Shown here piece after piece: positions 42,924 through 55,439 of a DNA stretch of 64,000 nt (the first letter of the stretch is position 1; the number at the start of each line of letters is the position of its first letter). The notes beneath the pieces are model-generated. The model saw nothing but the letters and a program-made list of their open reading frames with translations. It did not search any database and was not told the origin of the DNA. Source of the DNA: Dendrolimus kikuchii (lineage: Eukaryota; Arthropoda; Insecta; Lepidoptera; Lasiocampidae). The stretch spans positions 5,143,501 to 5,207,500 of the forward strand of contig CM034412.1 of NCBI GenBank assembly GCA_019925095.2, written 5' to 3'. The position numbers were made by a program, and so were the translations under genes.

Positions 42924-45900
42924 TTAATGGCCTTTGTCAATTGTCATAACCATGCTCTCCGGTTCGAAGTCATAGTCGATGACCCTCGTCCTCAGCAACT
43001 CTTTGTAAACGAAAGCTGATTTCCTTGGGGTCCGAGTGCGCGCTGGGTCCTCAAAATCTACATGGTACAGGCCGAAGCGCTCGCTGAAAAGACAATACAT
43101 TTTTAATTCAATTCATGACACTGTCCATATATCTTTCTAATCATTCATTTGACTTAACTACTAATTAAAATCTGACATCAAGTGTCTACCTAATAGCCCA
43201 TCCAGAAATTGCGTCACACGAATTTCATGATTTTTGACCCCTTCCCAATCCTTGTCACAGCTGGTTAAATTCGTGAGACTCCTCCCTCACAGGTGTGACA
43301 TCACATATTTGCAATTTTACATCACGAAATTATTAAATTAAAATAGCAATTCCGTAATTACTTTTATTTCAATTTAAATTGTTTTTCAATAATTTAAACT
43401 CTTTGCTCATACAGAATTGGAAATATTTTGAAGATTTTCGTTACTAGTTTAAATTTCGTGTATTAAAGTTTAAATATATTTCATTTTGAAATGTGACGTC
43501 ATGAAATTTAGGACCCTCCCACCTCTTGTAATATCATACTTCAGCCACGTTCCACAAGAGACTCATAACGACCACGTTCACGATCGCTATTTTTCCCGTT
43601 CCACTTTTTTGCGGGCGTTACAATCAAAAACTCTAGTGGAACGGATTATGGAGCGTTGATGTCATTAACGACGAAATACGCAAATGCCATTGGTTGATTT
43701 GAATATCGCGCCTTTCTCTATGTCAATCGATAGAGTGAATTGATGCTCTGTGGTCAACGCCCACTTTGACACACCTCTTGACATGGGTCGTTGTGAGCGC
43801 TGTGTGATCAAAAATGATGACGTCATTAGTGACGTTTTCATCACGACCATAACTACCCCCTCCCCCCTTAACGTATGATGTAACTTATGAGTGGAAATCT
43901 GGCTTTTCTACCAATGTTAAAAAGAAAGAATAAGTTTTAGACGTGGTAGATAGAGCCATGCTGTAAATAATAATTTTTATTGCAGCTCTTGGAGTCAGCA
44001 CGATCGGTGTGATACCAGGCGAACACAGAATATCAGCATGAGACGGTTAGTCTTGAGGTATTCGTGTTCCGTACGATGAGTTTTTTTTTAATTTTTATTT
44101 ATTATCCAATGTGCTTACATTCATATACATTAGAAACGCATTTGACTGTGGCACAGAAATCTCATGGGTTTATTCGTGCCGCAGAGAGTCGTGTAATGAG
44201 TGAGAGATCCGATGGCCCACTTCCTTTTCCCCTATATCATGACTCCTCTAACCCATCTCTATTCCATCCCTCCAACCCCGTCCCCTCTAACCTATCTTAG
44301 AGACTAGTAACGCTTTAGCTTCGCCATGGGTGTTACAGACGTTTATAGGCGACGGTTACCACTTTCCATGAGCTAGGCCATCTGCCTCTTTTCCAGCTTC
44401 ACAATAAAAACAAATAATGTTATCATTTCTATTTTAAAATTATTAAATATATTACTCAACCCTAAAAAACTAATAACTTACGTATATCCTTGCATCCATT
44501 CGAAATTATCCATCAGACTCCATGCCATGTAGCCTTTGAGGTTGAAACCAGCATCTATAGCATCTAAAAGATTCTCCCACGCAGCTCTGTAATATCTAAT
44601 CCTGTCATCGTCTACCAGGCTGCTGTCAGGAGCAACAGACCAGCCGTTTTCGGTGATGTAGTATTCTGTTCCAGGGTACAGTTCTTCAAGGGCGGCTAAG
44701 GTGTTAAAAAGACTGTCTGGTGCTTGCTGGAATTAAAGCAATTAGGTTTATAATTGCAGAAAGATGATGGCGTTAGAAAACAACTTCTGCCTTAGTCTAA
44801 GGATTTGAATAAGGCCGATTTGATACTTCAGTTTTGGAGTCATATTTTAATTGAATAAATCTTAAGTTAGCTTATTTACCTTTATTAGTTATAACTATGT
44901 GACATAAATGTGTTTATAGAGCCATAACTTAAATAAATAATTATTAATTAATATATTCATACAATGAAGAAACTTACTTATAGCATGAACGAAGAATACT
45001 ATATTTTACCATAGTTATAGTGAAATCTACTTATAATCCCTATACGCAGAATATTGAGCCTAAGCCATCGTTCTATATGGTTAAGGTGTCCAGAAGGCTG
45101 ACTACATTACCTCACTGGATTACCGTACTATATCTCCCTAGACAAGTGGCATTAGTGCTAAACAAATAGAATAAAAGTGTATGGGAATAACATAATACTT
45201 AGCATAATGATATGTCTGATCCGTTAACTGAGGCAGGCACCAGCCTTCTGATCACCCGAAGAATCGATGAGCCATTTTGATATGATAGTTTTTTGTAGTA
45301 ACTCATGACCTCAGAACCCAAGGCACAGGGTTTTTTTCACTTTTGTACTCCTATATTCCTAATATTGTGAGTACTTCGTTCATCTTGCTTATCCCTAAAC
45401 ACCTTAAAAGTTGACAATGTATTTGCACTATCACTTATAGTCTATCAGTGGAGTTAAACTACCTTGTATTGGTCCCTAGTTCGTGTCTAAACATTATGAA
45501 TCATATGTCTAAATATCGAGAACTTACATATAGCCAAGATGAAGCAGCAAGTGGCCATTCTGAGGGCCTATGGTCGGTGATACTCAAGTCATCATAAAAT
45601 GACGGTACAGGATAAGAATTATCATAGCCAGCTGACGTAAAATATCCAGTATAGTGATTAATGCCCATGAAGTCTGATGCTCCCTTCGCTAGTTTCCTCT
45701 CTTCGTCAGTGAACTCTGGCATGCGAGATTTGGCGTAACCTTGTTGAGCACTTTTTTCTGCAACTCTTTTTGCTAACTCCTTAGGGAAACCTCCATCAGG
45801 TCCGAATATGGGTTCTGAATATATTCCATACTGTAAAATAAAATTGTTACTGTAAGTCTCTTTGTAGCTATCGTTTTGTGTTCAGTTCTGGCTAAAACTT

Positions 45901-48900
45901 TGCGAGAGTTAGGACGCTTTCCGATATGTCAGTGGGTCTCAGTCAGCAAAGCTGCACGCAATACCATGACATTTCAGTGTAGAGTTTGCAAATCAGAAGC
46001 GGATTTATTTTGGCAAAAGTTTCTTTGCTAATAAAGTGTTTAAAACTGATATATATTCTTATATATTGTATCCGATGTAAGAACCTGCTCAATAAATCAT
46101 TTACATTCATGAGTACTTAGGTAAAAGTCTACTTTCTTGACTACCTGTTGATATCTAATTCTCCACGGTCTTATTTACAATTAATTAAATTATAAGCGAG
46201 CAATAAAATCTCTACCAGCAGCATTTTATGAATATTAGAAATTTGAAATAGAATTATAAAAGCAGCCGAAAATTTTCTATAAAACACTTACTTCACCCTG
46301 TCTCCTTAAAATATTAGCAGCTATATCTTCATCAGAATCGGTTAAAGGTCTAAAGTCATTCACACTGTATGTGATACCAACTATACCATTCTGTTTCGAT
46401 CTAAATTCATTGTTATACAGATGATACGCTTTAGCATGGCACAAGACGAGGTGCTTCGCGCAGATGTAAGTTCCTACTCCCGTGGCATTCAGCATCGGAG
46501 CCATGGTGGTCCATCCATAACCTTGATAGCACACTTCACGTGGTTCATTGAAGGTGATCCAGAATTTAACCCTATCACCAAAGCTTTCATAGGCTACTCT
46601 AGCGTATTCTTCAAACCAATCGGATATTAAGGGACTTGAGAATCCACCCAATTCCTGCAACTTTTGAGGCAAATCCCAGTGATATAATGTTATCATAGGC
46701 TGGATGTTGTATTTTAACATCTCGTTGATGTAATTGTTGTAGAAATCGATTCCGGCCTGATTAATATTATTGGAGAAGCCTGTGGGAAGGATTCTAGCCC
46801 AGGACAATGAGAATCTATAGGCGTCCAAGCCGAGTTCTCTCATCATTTCGACATCACGTTTGTAGTTGTGGTAGGTATCAGCTGCGATGTCGCCGTTGCT
46901 TAAGTCTTTAATTACTGTTGGGTTGTTGTGGGTCATGTAGTCCCAGATGTTTTCACCCTTGCCTGATAAAACATAATGTATTAATCATAATCCTCGACGT
47001 TCTATTGTATTCGAAGTTCTGAGAGTTGAACTATACTTATGCGAAAGATTCGTTCTAACTTTGTACATTAAATTCAAAATTAATTTTCGATTGAAACTTA
47101 CAAACCGCCCACGCAAAGAGTCTAAAGACACGGGGGTTTGTTTTCCCCCGGCAATGGACGAGGCCTGTGACCGTCGCCTGCCAGGACTTCCCGGAATTGG
47201 TCTTACTTTCGCTTTCCTGTAGCTCTGGCATAAGGCGGAGGAAGAAACACAGAGGGTTTCGGAGGTGCTATTTCCATTCTAACGTGGTGAACCTCACAGG
47301 TACCCACCGCGCTTTCTTCGCAGTGGATAGTCCTGTATCGGACTTCCCCTTACTAAAAAAAGACACGCAGGGCCGTCTTAAGCCGATTTGGGCGCTGAGG
47401 TTCGAAAATAAATTTGCCAACTATAACCACTAACAAATAGCATTTAATTTTTATTTTTCATTTTTGGATCCCTAGCTATTTGGGGAACTCTTACAATATA
47501 TTCGTTATGTTAGATATTGAACAATCGTGGTGTTATTTAACAACCTTTTTTTATTGAAGTCAAATCGGTTTGCGCCCCTTATATGGCTACGCCCAGGTGC
47601 TCCGCACCATCGTATCCTCGGGCAAATAATGTGGTCCTGAAGACACCACTATCGCAATGTGGTACTATAAACTAAAGATACAAGTAAATTCTGCTCAACT
47701 TTGTTCATGGCAAGAGTTCAAGTAACATGTCAACTATATAAACTTACCATCTTCATCCCAGGCACCTTCGATTTGGTACGAAGCAGTTGCAGTACCAAAG
47801 ATGAAGTCATCAGGGAACTTCCTCTGCTGCTTTACAGACGCAGCTAAGCAGCTTACAACTAAGATACTGTATGAAGAAAAAAATGTAAGCTATTAGCTAA
47901 CTTAAGATAAAAAGAAAGAAAGAAAAGCAGTGATGGTGCTAGACTAATTCTAATCTCAGGAAGTACTGGTCTGATTTGAAATATTCTTTCAGTGTTAGAT
48001 AGCTCATTTATCGAGGAAGGTTATATATCATCACGCTAAGACCAATAGGAGCGGAGCACCAGTGAAGAATGTTTTAAAATCGGGGTTTTTTTCCTTTTGA
48101 GAGCTTCCGCTGCGTGCGCTGCGTAAACGGTTAAGGTTTCGCAAAAATCATGTGTCACAGAATTGTTCCCCTTTAAAAATTCTAAAAAACGTCCAGGACA
48201 GCAAAAGCCTATTATTTAAGGTTGGTTCACATTTTTATAAACATGATATTAATCCTTATCCAAATAAATACGTTATTCATCATAAGTATTTAATTTGAAA
48301 CAAAATTGACATTTACATCATTCGATTTCAATGAATATCTTATAATTGCAGTTTTAAAATAACATCGCAACAAAATAATGATCAAGTACTGCGCACGCAT
48401 TTATGATGTGCAAGGCCGGCGGGCAGTCATTAAGATGTTTTCACGTTCTACGTGAACAAAGTCGCGGGTTAAAGTAAGCGTTAGCCCAAAGTAACTATTC
48501 CACGCGGACGAAGTCGCTGGCAGAAGCTGGTCTAATACATTTAAGCTTAAAAACACGAAATTTGAACTATTAACAAAAAACTTCCAAATATTTCAAACTT
48601 TATATGTACAGTTTAAATTATTAAGCAATAATTTAAACACAAATAAAAGTAATTACGGAACTGCTGTTTTCATTTAATACTTTCGTGATGTAAAATTGCG
48701 AGACATATGATGTCACACTAGGGAGGGAGGAGTCTCACGAATGTGACCAGCTGTGACAAGGACGGGCGAGGGGTCGAAAAGACATGAAATTCGTATAACG
48801 TCATTTGTAGATGGGTCCTATTAAAAGTTTTCATCCGTTTTCATCCGTGCAGGAACGGAGAAAGAATACAATTTCCTGCGGCCAGGCGGCCTGTCGTAAG

Positions 48901-51900
48901 AGGCGACAAAACAACCCACAGCCAGGTGGTAAGGTATTTGCTCGACTGGATGGCGACCACCCCTGATCTAGAGTATGCCGCCATAATAACCTTGTGTTGT
49001 GTTCCGGCATTAGTGACCAGGTTCCAGTCTCCTTTAAGAGAGCAGCAGCGCATTTGTAGCACCTTTGGTGTTACAAATGTCCATAGGCGATGGTAACCGC
49101 TTTCCATCAAGTGGGCCGTCTGCCTGTCCGCTGAACTCCTGCAATAAAAAATAAAAAAAGTAAACACACATTAAAATTAACGAATGTTTCGGTTTGTGAC
49201 CTCACTGAATTTTTTCAAGATTACACTAACAGCTATTTCCACTTCAATTGATAGAACCGATAACGCAGATAATCCTTCTTGACTCATCGTGCTTCTATAC
49301 TCTACTACTACAGTATACACGACAAAAGGTAGGGCTTTTTTCATGGGGGCAAGTGGGGGCACGCAGGGCCCTTAAAGGAAATTTCGAATATATCGAAAAA
49401 TTGCCACAAAAACGGAATAACATGAAATAATTTGAAAAAAAAGAAGGAAAACAATTTTGGTAACCTATACAAAAAAAAAAAATGTTTTTTAATAGGTCAA
49501 AATTATCCAAATACAAAATCTAATCTATCTTTCCTGAACAGTTACCGCGTCGCCTCAGACGAAATGTGCGATGCTCTTCAAGAGCTAAGTGAGCTTATAT
49601 TTGCAAAATCGTGATAATAAGCCTAATGAGTGCTAATCAAAAAATTTAAAAAGTGGTTCAAATGGGTAAAAAAAATTAGGCACAGTTTATGCCTTTCGAC
49701 AATTAGCGTGACCTCAAAAAGGAAGTGACATAAAAAGGCCTGACAAAAGGTATATATTAATTTTACTAAAGGGCGTTGGTACGTCCCAGGATACTTCTGT
49801 TTCTATGCCAAATTCTTTGAAAATCCCATCAACCGTTCAGTTGCGATAAAGAAACAGAGGCCTTAATCTCAAACGCCTTTAGTCGTTTGTTCTTGTTAAA
49901 TCAGTCCGAAAGAATTAATGAAATTTTAGATAAAAGAAAGAAAAAACGAAGATTTCTTTAAAACTCCAATAATCTTATCTTCTTTTCTTTATCTCCATCT
50001 TCTTTACATAGTATAAATTAAACTCGCTTCCACATCTGTCTGTTTGTATATCCGGCAACTGTTCCTAAACTACCTAACGGATTTTTAAGCTGTTATCACC
50101 ATCAGTTAGACGACTTATTTGTCAGAAAGAAGAAGAAAGAAAAAGTTTATTTGTCAAGGGCGACACACACAAAATACTTATAAATATAATGAAGCAAAAC
50201 AATTCTATAGTTGCATGCCGCAATTGGACAAATGAGGTTGGCACTCAGTATATTGCTGTGCCGAAAGTTAATCCGACACAACACTGATTTTCAGTGCCTA
50301 CATCTTTCTTATTCTATACATAGAAGACCCATAGAAGAAGAATGAATAGTCTGTTACTGTTATTTATTAGTATTATAATTATATATGTTTTTATAACTAA
50401 AAATAAGAGCATTATATGTATATAGGTATACAAGAATGATTAATGAAAATAAAGTGATCGAGTACACACAGAAGTTTTTATATACATATACTATATATAC
50501 CTAAATATATATAACTAATCACAGGTAAAATGTCTATATACATATATACTAGATTTTTCCCGTGGCTACTCCCGCAATACCTATATAAAAAAAACTAATT
50601 ACAGTTTTATAGAAGTAAAATATAATTACGAGATATCTACACAGCAAGGGTCAATTCTGATATCTCTATCTCGTCAAAATCGCTGGATACTATCGTCTCA
50701 ATTACAGGTTTGAATAATTTCGGCATTCTGTTAATTCTAATCCACTTTATCTTTACAAATATTTAAAAGCGAAAACTCGCTAAATAAATCTATACTAATA
50801 ATACTATAAAGAGGAAAGGTTTGTATTTTGTATATTTGTAACGAATAAAATCCAAACTACTGGACCAATTTCTAAAATTCCTTCACCATTCGAATGCTAC
50901 AATATCCCTGATTAATATAGGCTATATAAAAATTAGGGATCCCTACTAAAACTTCAGTAATCTAAACAAAACACTTGGCTCTGGAATCGGGGTCTACGAT
51001 TTTGATGAAATTTTATGAGTTTTTTTTTATTGGACTTGACTTTATGTTGTTGGTCCGAAGACCTTACAACTTTACCGGGGTTTTTGGGGCGAGTGCCTTC
51101 GCGACAAAGCACTAATTGAGAGCGGGCGACGGGCGACACAAAGCACTAATAGAGCGGGCGACGGGTAAAGCCCGAGGGGAAGGATTCCGGCGGGCCGGGA
51201 TCGGTGGTTTGAGGCGGCCTACGCTATCTTACTGCCGTTTCGCAACGTGTTATGGCTGGGAGAGAAGAAACGGCGAAAGAAACTTCCCAGCAACACGCCT
51301 AGTCTATCCTGTGGGGGGGCTATGTCTCCTAGCGTCCCTCGCAGGGACGTGGAGAGATCTTGATTGGCGGCGCCTGAGACGCCGCCGTCTGTGTCTGTCT
51401 GTCCGTGCCTGCCAGCCTGCCGTCCTAACCGCGGGCGGGCTGATCCGGGCCAGCCGTTTTGTGATAACGTCGACCCTGTCCGTGAGGACGTTACGCGGTC
51501 GTCGCACGAGAGCCTTTCGCCGAGGCTTATAATCGGACGCGGACACGACGAGTGGATTTCGATGGTGCGGCGCGAGATCGAAATACTTACGCGAGAGCGA
51601 CGTAATGTAGTTTTTGATGGAGGGAAGCTCCAGATCGCGGTGGAGGTCGGCGTTACGCATGGGAGCACCGACGGCTCTGCGCATGAATTTGTTTTGCACG
51701 ATTTGCAATTTATCTAAAAGGGCAGGCTTGGCATGGCCGAATACCACACTCGCGTATGTCATGATCGGGCGGATGCATGTTTTATACAAAGTAAGCTTGT
51801 GTCTGAGGGACATTTTGCTTCGTTTGTCTATCATGGGTGAATTTTATGAGTGTGAGTGGGACTCGGGACGGTTTAGATTCATAATTGGACCAGGTAGATG

Positions 51901-52261
51901 GCGCTGAAATCTAGTTCTATTTTTTTTAAAGTAAGCCATCGCCTGCTCCGTCCGTGCTAGAGGTGAATGCGCAAGCGAGCCCACAGCGTGGACAAGGGAT
52001 GTTCGAAGATCGGCCAGGGCTTTTAGTGGGTATCCCAAAACAATTAATCAAAATCGGTCCAACCGTTTATGAAGAGTTCAGTGACATATACACGAACAGA
52101 ATAATTTTATATATAAAGATTAAGATTATTAATATAATTTTGCTATAACTGTTTATAATTTGAATATAAATGATTTAAAGCTTCAATATACTAGGTAAAT
52201 TAATACATTTAAAAAATATGAATATATTCATAACTGACCTTAACAAGCCTATGACCCGCAT
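42924..52261 (-). CDS. Secreted family 1 glycoside hydrolase (beta-glucosidase/lactase-phlorizin-like), complete
   Basis: Six exons, transcribed right to left: 52239-52261, 47748-47866, 46292-46962, 45528-45830, 44482-44726, 42924-43083. They total 1521 bp, 506 residues, the usual GH1 size, with every phase matching. The N-terminus [19 protein letters not shown] is a good signal peptide, so it is secreted or lumenal. Motifs in order: [59 protein letters not shown], then WITFNEP with the acid/base Glu187, and YYITENGW with the nucleophile Glu398. The closing region is WSLMDNFEW...[10 protein letters not shown]...R(T)P(R)KSA. Both catalytic residues are present, so it should hydrolyse beta-glucosides; the natural substrate cannot be read. 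The first exon is only 23 coding bases and is 4.4 kb away, beyond an intron full of repeats; it is placed by frame, donor and signal peptide fit. Confidence 0.9.
43187..43400 (+). repeat. Repeat, inverted partner at 48600-48830
   Basis: AGCCCATCCAGAAATTGCGT, GTGAGACTCCTCCCTCAC-like, GTGACATCACATAT and CCGTAATTACTTTTATTT recur on the opposite strand at 48600-48830. Both lie in GH1 introns (5 kb apart) and could pair in the pre-mRNA. No coding. Confidence 0.6.
43548..43860 (+). mobile_element. MITE-like element, third family copy
   Basis: ACGTTCCACAAGAGACTCAT at the left; GACGTCATTAGTGACGTTTTC near the right; CTCTTGACATGGGTCGTTGTG shared with 30517. The far right end is lost. Confidence 0.55.
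43945..44405 (+). repeat. Dispersed repeat shared with 6840-7085, with SINE-B-like tail
   Basis: Same segments in the same order as at 6840, plus an insert with a T-run at 44080. The right end GTTTATAGGCGACGGTTACC is SINE-B-like. GH1 intron. Confidence 0.5.
45040..45290 (+). repeat. Dispersed repeat, second copy of 255-421
   Basis: CAGAATATTGAGCCTAAGCC, CCAGAAGGCTGACTAC and CCAGCCTTCTGATCACCCG match 255-421, with ~60 bp extra in the middle. GH1 intron, antisense to the gene. Confidence 0.55.
47100..47650. repeat. GC-rich insert in GH1 intron, probable repeat
   Basis: 47100-47400 is much richer in G and C than its surroundings and has a short open frame without recognisable features. It looks like an inserted repeat of unknown type. 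Confidence 0.35.
47935..48535 (+). mobile_element. Degenerate Helitron-like element
   Basis: CTAATCTCAGGAAGTACTGG...ATCATCACGCTAAGACCAAT is shared with 11500-11625. The right end GCGGACGAAGTCGCTGGCAG resembles Helitron 3' ends but the CTAG has become CTGG. GH1 intron 1. Confidence 0.55.
48845..49158 (+). mobile_element. SINE-B copy
   Basis: Near-full copy, CCGTGCAGGAACGGAG to CTGCAATAAAAAATAAA. GH1 intron 1, opposite to the gene. Just left of it lies the inverted repeat partner 48600-48830. Confidence 0.75.
49159..50788. other. GH1 intron 1 sequence, nothing further recognised
   Basis: AT-rich; no exon or named repeat supported. TA-rich low-complexity sequence lies around 50360-50560. Confidence 0.4.
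50789..50960 (+). mobile_element. Helitron 5' relic
   Basis: A|TCTATACTAATAATACTATA with AAGAGGAAAGGTTTGT matches the start of the Helitron at 38757. No 3' end found before the LINE fragment. Confidence 0.55.
51218..51834 (-). mobile_element. Jockey-like LINE, C-terminal reverse transcriptase fragment
   Basis: The minus-strand frame 51834 to 51304 reads [65 protein letters not shown]: the thumb and C-terminal region of Jockey-clade polymerases. The 5' part is lost. The 3' untranslated end shares CGCAACGTGTTATGGCTGG with 7840. G/C content is far above its surroundings. It lies in GH1 intron 1, same strand as the gene. Confidence 0.85.
51840..51990 (+). mobile_element. Helitron 3' part, decayed
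   Basis: GAGTGTGAGTGGGACTCGGG ... TTTAGATTCATAATTGGACC ... AGATGGCGCTG matches the inner part of the Helitrons at 32656 and 33657. The end GTCCGTGCTAGAGG is close to CTAG. Confidence 0.45.
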
Positions 52262-52296
52262 TGCGTCGACTAACCTAGTATACAGAAATCTTGTTG

Positions 52297-52304
52297 TTTA
52301 TATA
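52297..52304 (-). promoter_or_regulatory. TATA box of the complete GH1 gene
   Basis: TATATAAA on the minus strand, 36 bases before the proposed ATG at 52261, so the 5' leader would be very short. GATA-type motifs AGATAAG (52357-52363, minus) and AGATAA (52371-52376, plus) lie 60-80 bases further upstream. No transcript evidence. Confidence 0.5.
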
Positions 52305-52584
52305 GATTTCTATGTCATTTCCTACCTAAGTACTTCACGTTGAAGACTATATGAGTCTTATCTCATATCCAGATAATGTCAACATATCACCAGCAAATAT
52401 ACTAATATACAAAACGGGGTTGCTCACGCGCTCTTATACTGAGAAAGCAGAGCTATAATATTAAGGTGATTATTACTTTAATGCTGGGGCTGCATCTACG
52501 TTAGTGTTAAAGATTTAAGCTGTGCCCGAATGCGTCTTGTTTAAAGCGATAAAAAGTAACGCCGTTAACGCATAGCCACATTAG

Positions 52585-52826
52585 TACATACATTCATAAC
52601 TTCACGCCAGTTCCCTTGCGGGGTAGGCACGAACAACAGAACGCCATTCAGGCTTATTCTTACACACCTCACTTGCTTCTTTGACATTCATAACTCTTGT
52701 CATGCACGCTCGTCTGTTCTTAAGGCTCCTGACATCGCCCTCTGCTAGTACACGATCAATTTGATCATGGAAGGTGTGTCGTGGCTTTCCACGACTTCTG
52801 CATCCATCCACTTTTGCATTGTATAT
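52585..52826 (-). mobile_element. LINE-A copy 6
   Basis: Minus-strand LINE-A from [14 protein letters not shown] to PARELA and stop, with tail at 52585-52597. It begins where the dispersed repeat copy (52827-53160) is cut, so it probably inserted into that repeat. It lies ~320 bp upstream of the GH1 start. Confidence 0.82.
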
Positions 52827-53160
52827 TCATCGTAATTCCATAAAAACGCGCAAAGTCCGTCACTAAAAGTTTCCCGATTGTAGTACACACGTCTTGCTTC
52901 GCTCGTGGTTATCGCTCGACTGCCTCGTCCCTCAATTGGGGCATTACTTTTTACTGCGCAGATGCAATATGTATGCCCGGCCGCGTGGACCGAAATTCCT
53001 AGAAACAGTTTGTACTTTAAATCCGAGACACCTGGCTAAACAGTCGACCGCAACGGCCATAAACGAGTACAATAAAACAATGGACTGTTCTCTAGAATAA
53101 TTAGTAATCGCATGCCAATAAATAAATTAACAAAAGAAGTCCAAATGCCGAAAGGTAATA
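52827..53160 (-). repeat. Dispersed repeat, inverted copy of 24841-25332
   Basis: On the minus strand it reads in the same order as 24841-25180: ATTTATTTATTGGCATGCG, AGCCAGGTGT, ACGTGTGTACTAC, GACGGACTTTGCGCGTTTT. It is cut at 52827 by LINE-A copy 6. Confidence 0.6.
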
Positions 53161-53463
53161 AAATGTGTTTTCTACAGGTATGCAAGTGTGAATTCGTTTT
53201 TATCGGTGTCTAGGTCGTAACAATATTAACTAAGAAAACAAAAAAAACGGAATAAAATAAATATATACATTACCATTATATAACATTATATTAATAATCC
53301 TCTCAAAAAAGAAGATATTATCAAGTATAGATAAGAGAGATATAAGAGTATCGAGTGTTTTTATTCAACCTTATCTGAAATCTTTTAGACGTCAGCTTAC
53401 TTTATTACATAAGCAATACTTGATGTTATTTCACTATAAAATCATTTAAATGTATTATTAAAA

Positions 53464-53735
53464 ACTAGTGGCCTCGGCAGAATTTGTTCTGCCCTGAAAA
53501 AATAAAAATCTAGGACCCGATTCTAGTGCCTCCTGCCGGTTCCATTTGTGAATCTAATCCATCCGCGGACCTACTCAAACATACACAAAAAGTCATCAAA
53601 ATTAGTCCAGGGGATTCGGAGGTTCTTAGAATCCGATTCCAGTGCCACCTACCGGTTCCAATTGTGAAACTGAACCATCCGGAGAGCCACTGAAACACTC
53701 CACAAAAAAAATATTTCATTTCAACGGTGGCGTCA
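53464..53735 (-). mobile_element. Helitron, minus strand, with repeated 3' module
   Basis: CTAG at 53464-53467 (T next to it on the minus strand), then the hairpin GGCAGAATTTGTTCTGCC. The module CCGATTC(T/C)AGTGCC(T/A)CCT(G/A)CCGGTTCC occurs twice, at ~53517 and ~53632. Same family as 32656. The 5' end was not located. Confidence 0.55.
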
Positions 53736-53956
53736 AAGAAACGGTGGGACTTATAGTATGGCGCCGTCTGTTTGATGCTTATGTAATTTAATTGATAGCA
53801 GAACTCATACTTGCCGACCTCTCCGACAAAAAAATATTATAATTTAAAATGAAACCTATCCTATTTCCAAAGTTGGAACATATCCAGCAAAATAAAAACA
53901 AATCATCAAAATCAGTTGAGTAATTTCGGAGTACATCGCGGTCATACACTGTAACA

Positions 53957-53985
53957 GGTATATATATATATATATATATATATAT
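53957..53985. repeat. (TA)n microsatellite
   Basis: About 14 uninterrupted TA units just 5' of LINE-A copy 7. Confidence 0.9.
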
Positions 53986-53986
53986 T

Positions 53987-54180
53987 CCATGATCAAATTG
54001 ATCGTGTACTAGCAAAAGGTGATGTCAGGAGCCTTAAGAACAGACGAGCGTACATGACAAGAGCTATGAATGTCAAAGAAGCAAGTGAGGTGTGTAAGAA
54101 TAAGCCTGAATGGCGCTCTGTTGTTCGTACCTACCCCGCAAGGGAACTGGCGTGAAGTTATGTACGTATGTATGTATGTA
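53987..54180 (+). mobile_element. LINE-A copy 7
   Basis: From CCATGATCAAATTGATCGTG to the TATG-type tail, encoding the last ~55 codons. Target duplication not seen. Confidence 0.82.
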
Positions 54181-54723
54181 ATTATTGTAAACATTATTTA
54201 TACCGATAGATAAATAAATTATAAATTTGAAAATTATGACAAATAATTAGCGTTAAATAAAGAAAAATTAGGATTACTTAAAGTTAAGTTTCCTATTCAT
54301 ATAATAAAATTATGTTTTAACGGTTCTACACGCGGTAATTTATTTCATTTTTGTTATTCCGACGTTTCGGCAACTTTTCAGTGGCCGTGATCATGGAAGA
54401 CAAAGATGTCAAGTGTCAACGAATATTGTTCAAGTTTTATTTAGCTTACCGCCAACTTGTTCATTTTAATTATTTAGTTTTAATTTTGTTTATGATTATT
54501 ATTTACTCTATTAGAGCCTAATCTAATTTACGAAACGTCGGAATAACAAAAATCAAATAAATTACCGCGCTTAAAACCGTTAAAACGTAGTTCCTATTCA
54601 TTCTTATATTACAAATGAAAAAGTAACTGTCTGCTACGCTTTCATGAAAATACCAAGTACTGGAATTTGTTATAATTTGGTATATAATATGTAGTCTCAA
54701 TATCGAGAATGAACATAGGATAT

Positions 54724-54942
54724 CGTGTGTCGTGGAAGGCCACGACACACCTTCCATGATCAAATTGATCGTGTACTAGCAGAAGGTGATGTCAGGAGCC
54801 TTAAGAACAGACGAGCTTGCATGACAAGAGTTATAAATGTCAAAGAGGCAAGTGAGGTGTGTAAGAATAAGCCTAAATGGCACTCTGTTATTCGTGCCTA
54901 CCCCGCAAGGGAACTGGCGTGAAGTTATGTATGTATGTATGT
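54724..54942 (+). mobile_element. LINE-A copy 8
   Basis: 5'-truncated copy with TATG tail, flanked by the 12-bp repeat AACATAGGATAT at 54712-54723 and 54943-54954. Confidence 0.88.
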
Positions 54943-55439
54943 AACATAGGATATTTATATCCCGGAAAATGGGATCGTTTTTTAGGATGATGGATCGTAC
55001 TTTTCCGGGAGAGGCAAGGGATACGCCTAGATAGATTAATTACTAGATTTTTTCGTAGGCTTTGTATTTAGTATATTTAAATAAAGTAGATACCTATCTC
55101 AAAAGTTTCTTCTGAGGTTATAAGTATAGAAACGGTGTCTGTAATCTGTATTTCATACTGGAAATAAGGTTTTATAAATAAAAAAAGAATGAATGAATTA
55201 ATGGAATCCTGCTTTGTATGAAAACATGTAAAATACTTAGAACAAAGATTCCTTAGAACAGTATGAGCCGGTTGCCCTAATCCCGTTTTAAGAACATCCA
55301 CCAACCAGACGCAGCGGCTTGCGATACCAATAAATAGTGCAAATACTATCGGCCAAGACGAAGCGCTTCCCTTCAACTTTTTTGGCATCGCCACCCCGTG
55401 TGAGCTATCGACGCCGATGCTGCCCTCGCGCGGACACTC

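Noticed and set aside
47167..47433. 88-codon open frame in the GH1 intron
   Set aside because: No recognisable domain and flanked by repeat-like sequence; the GH1 exons on either side splice across it.
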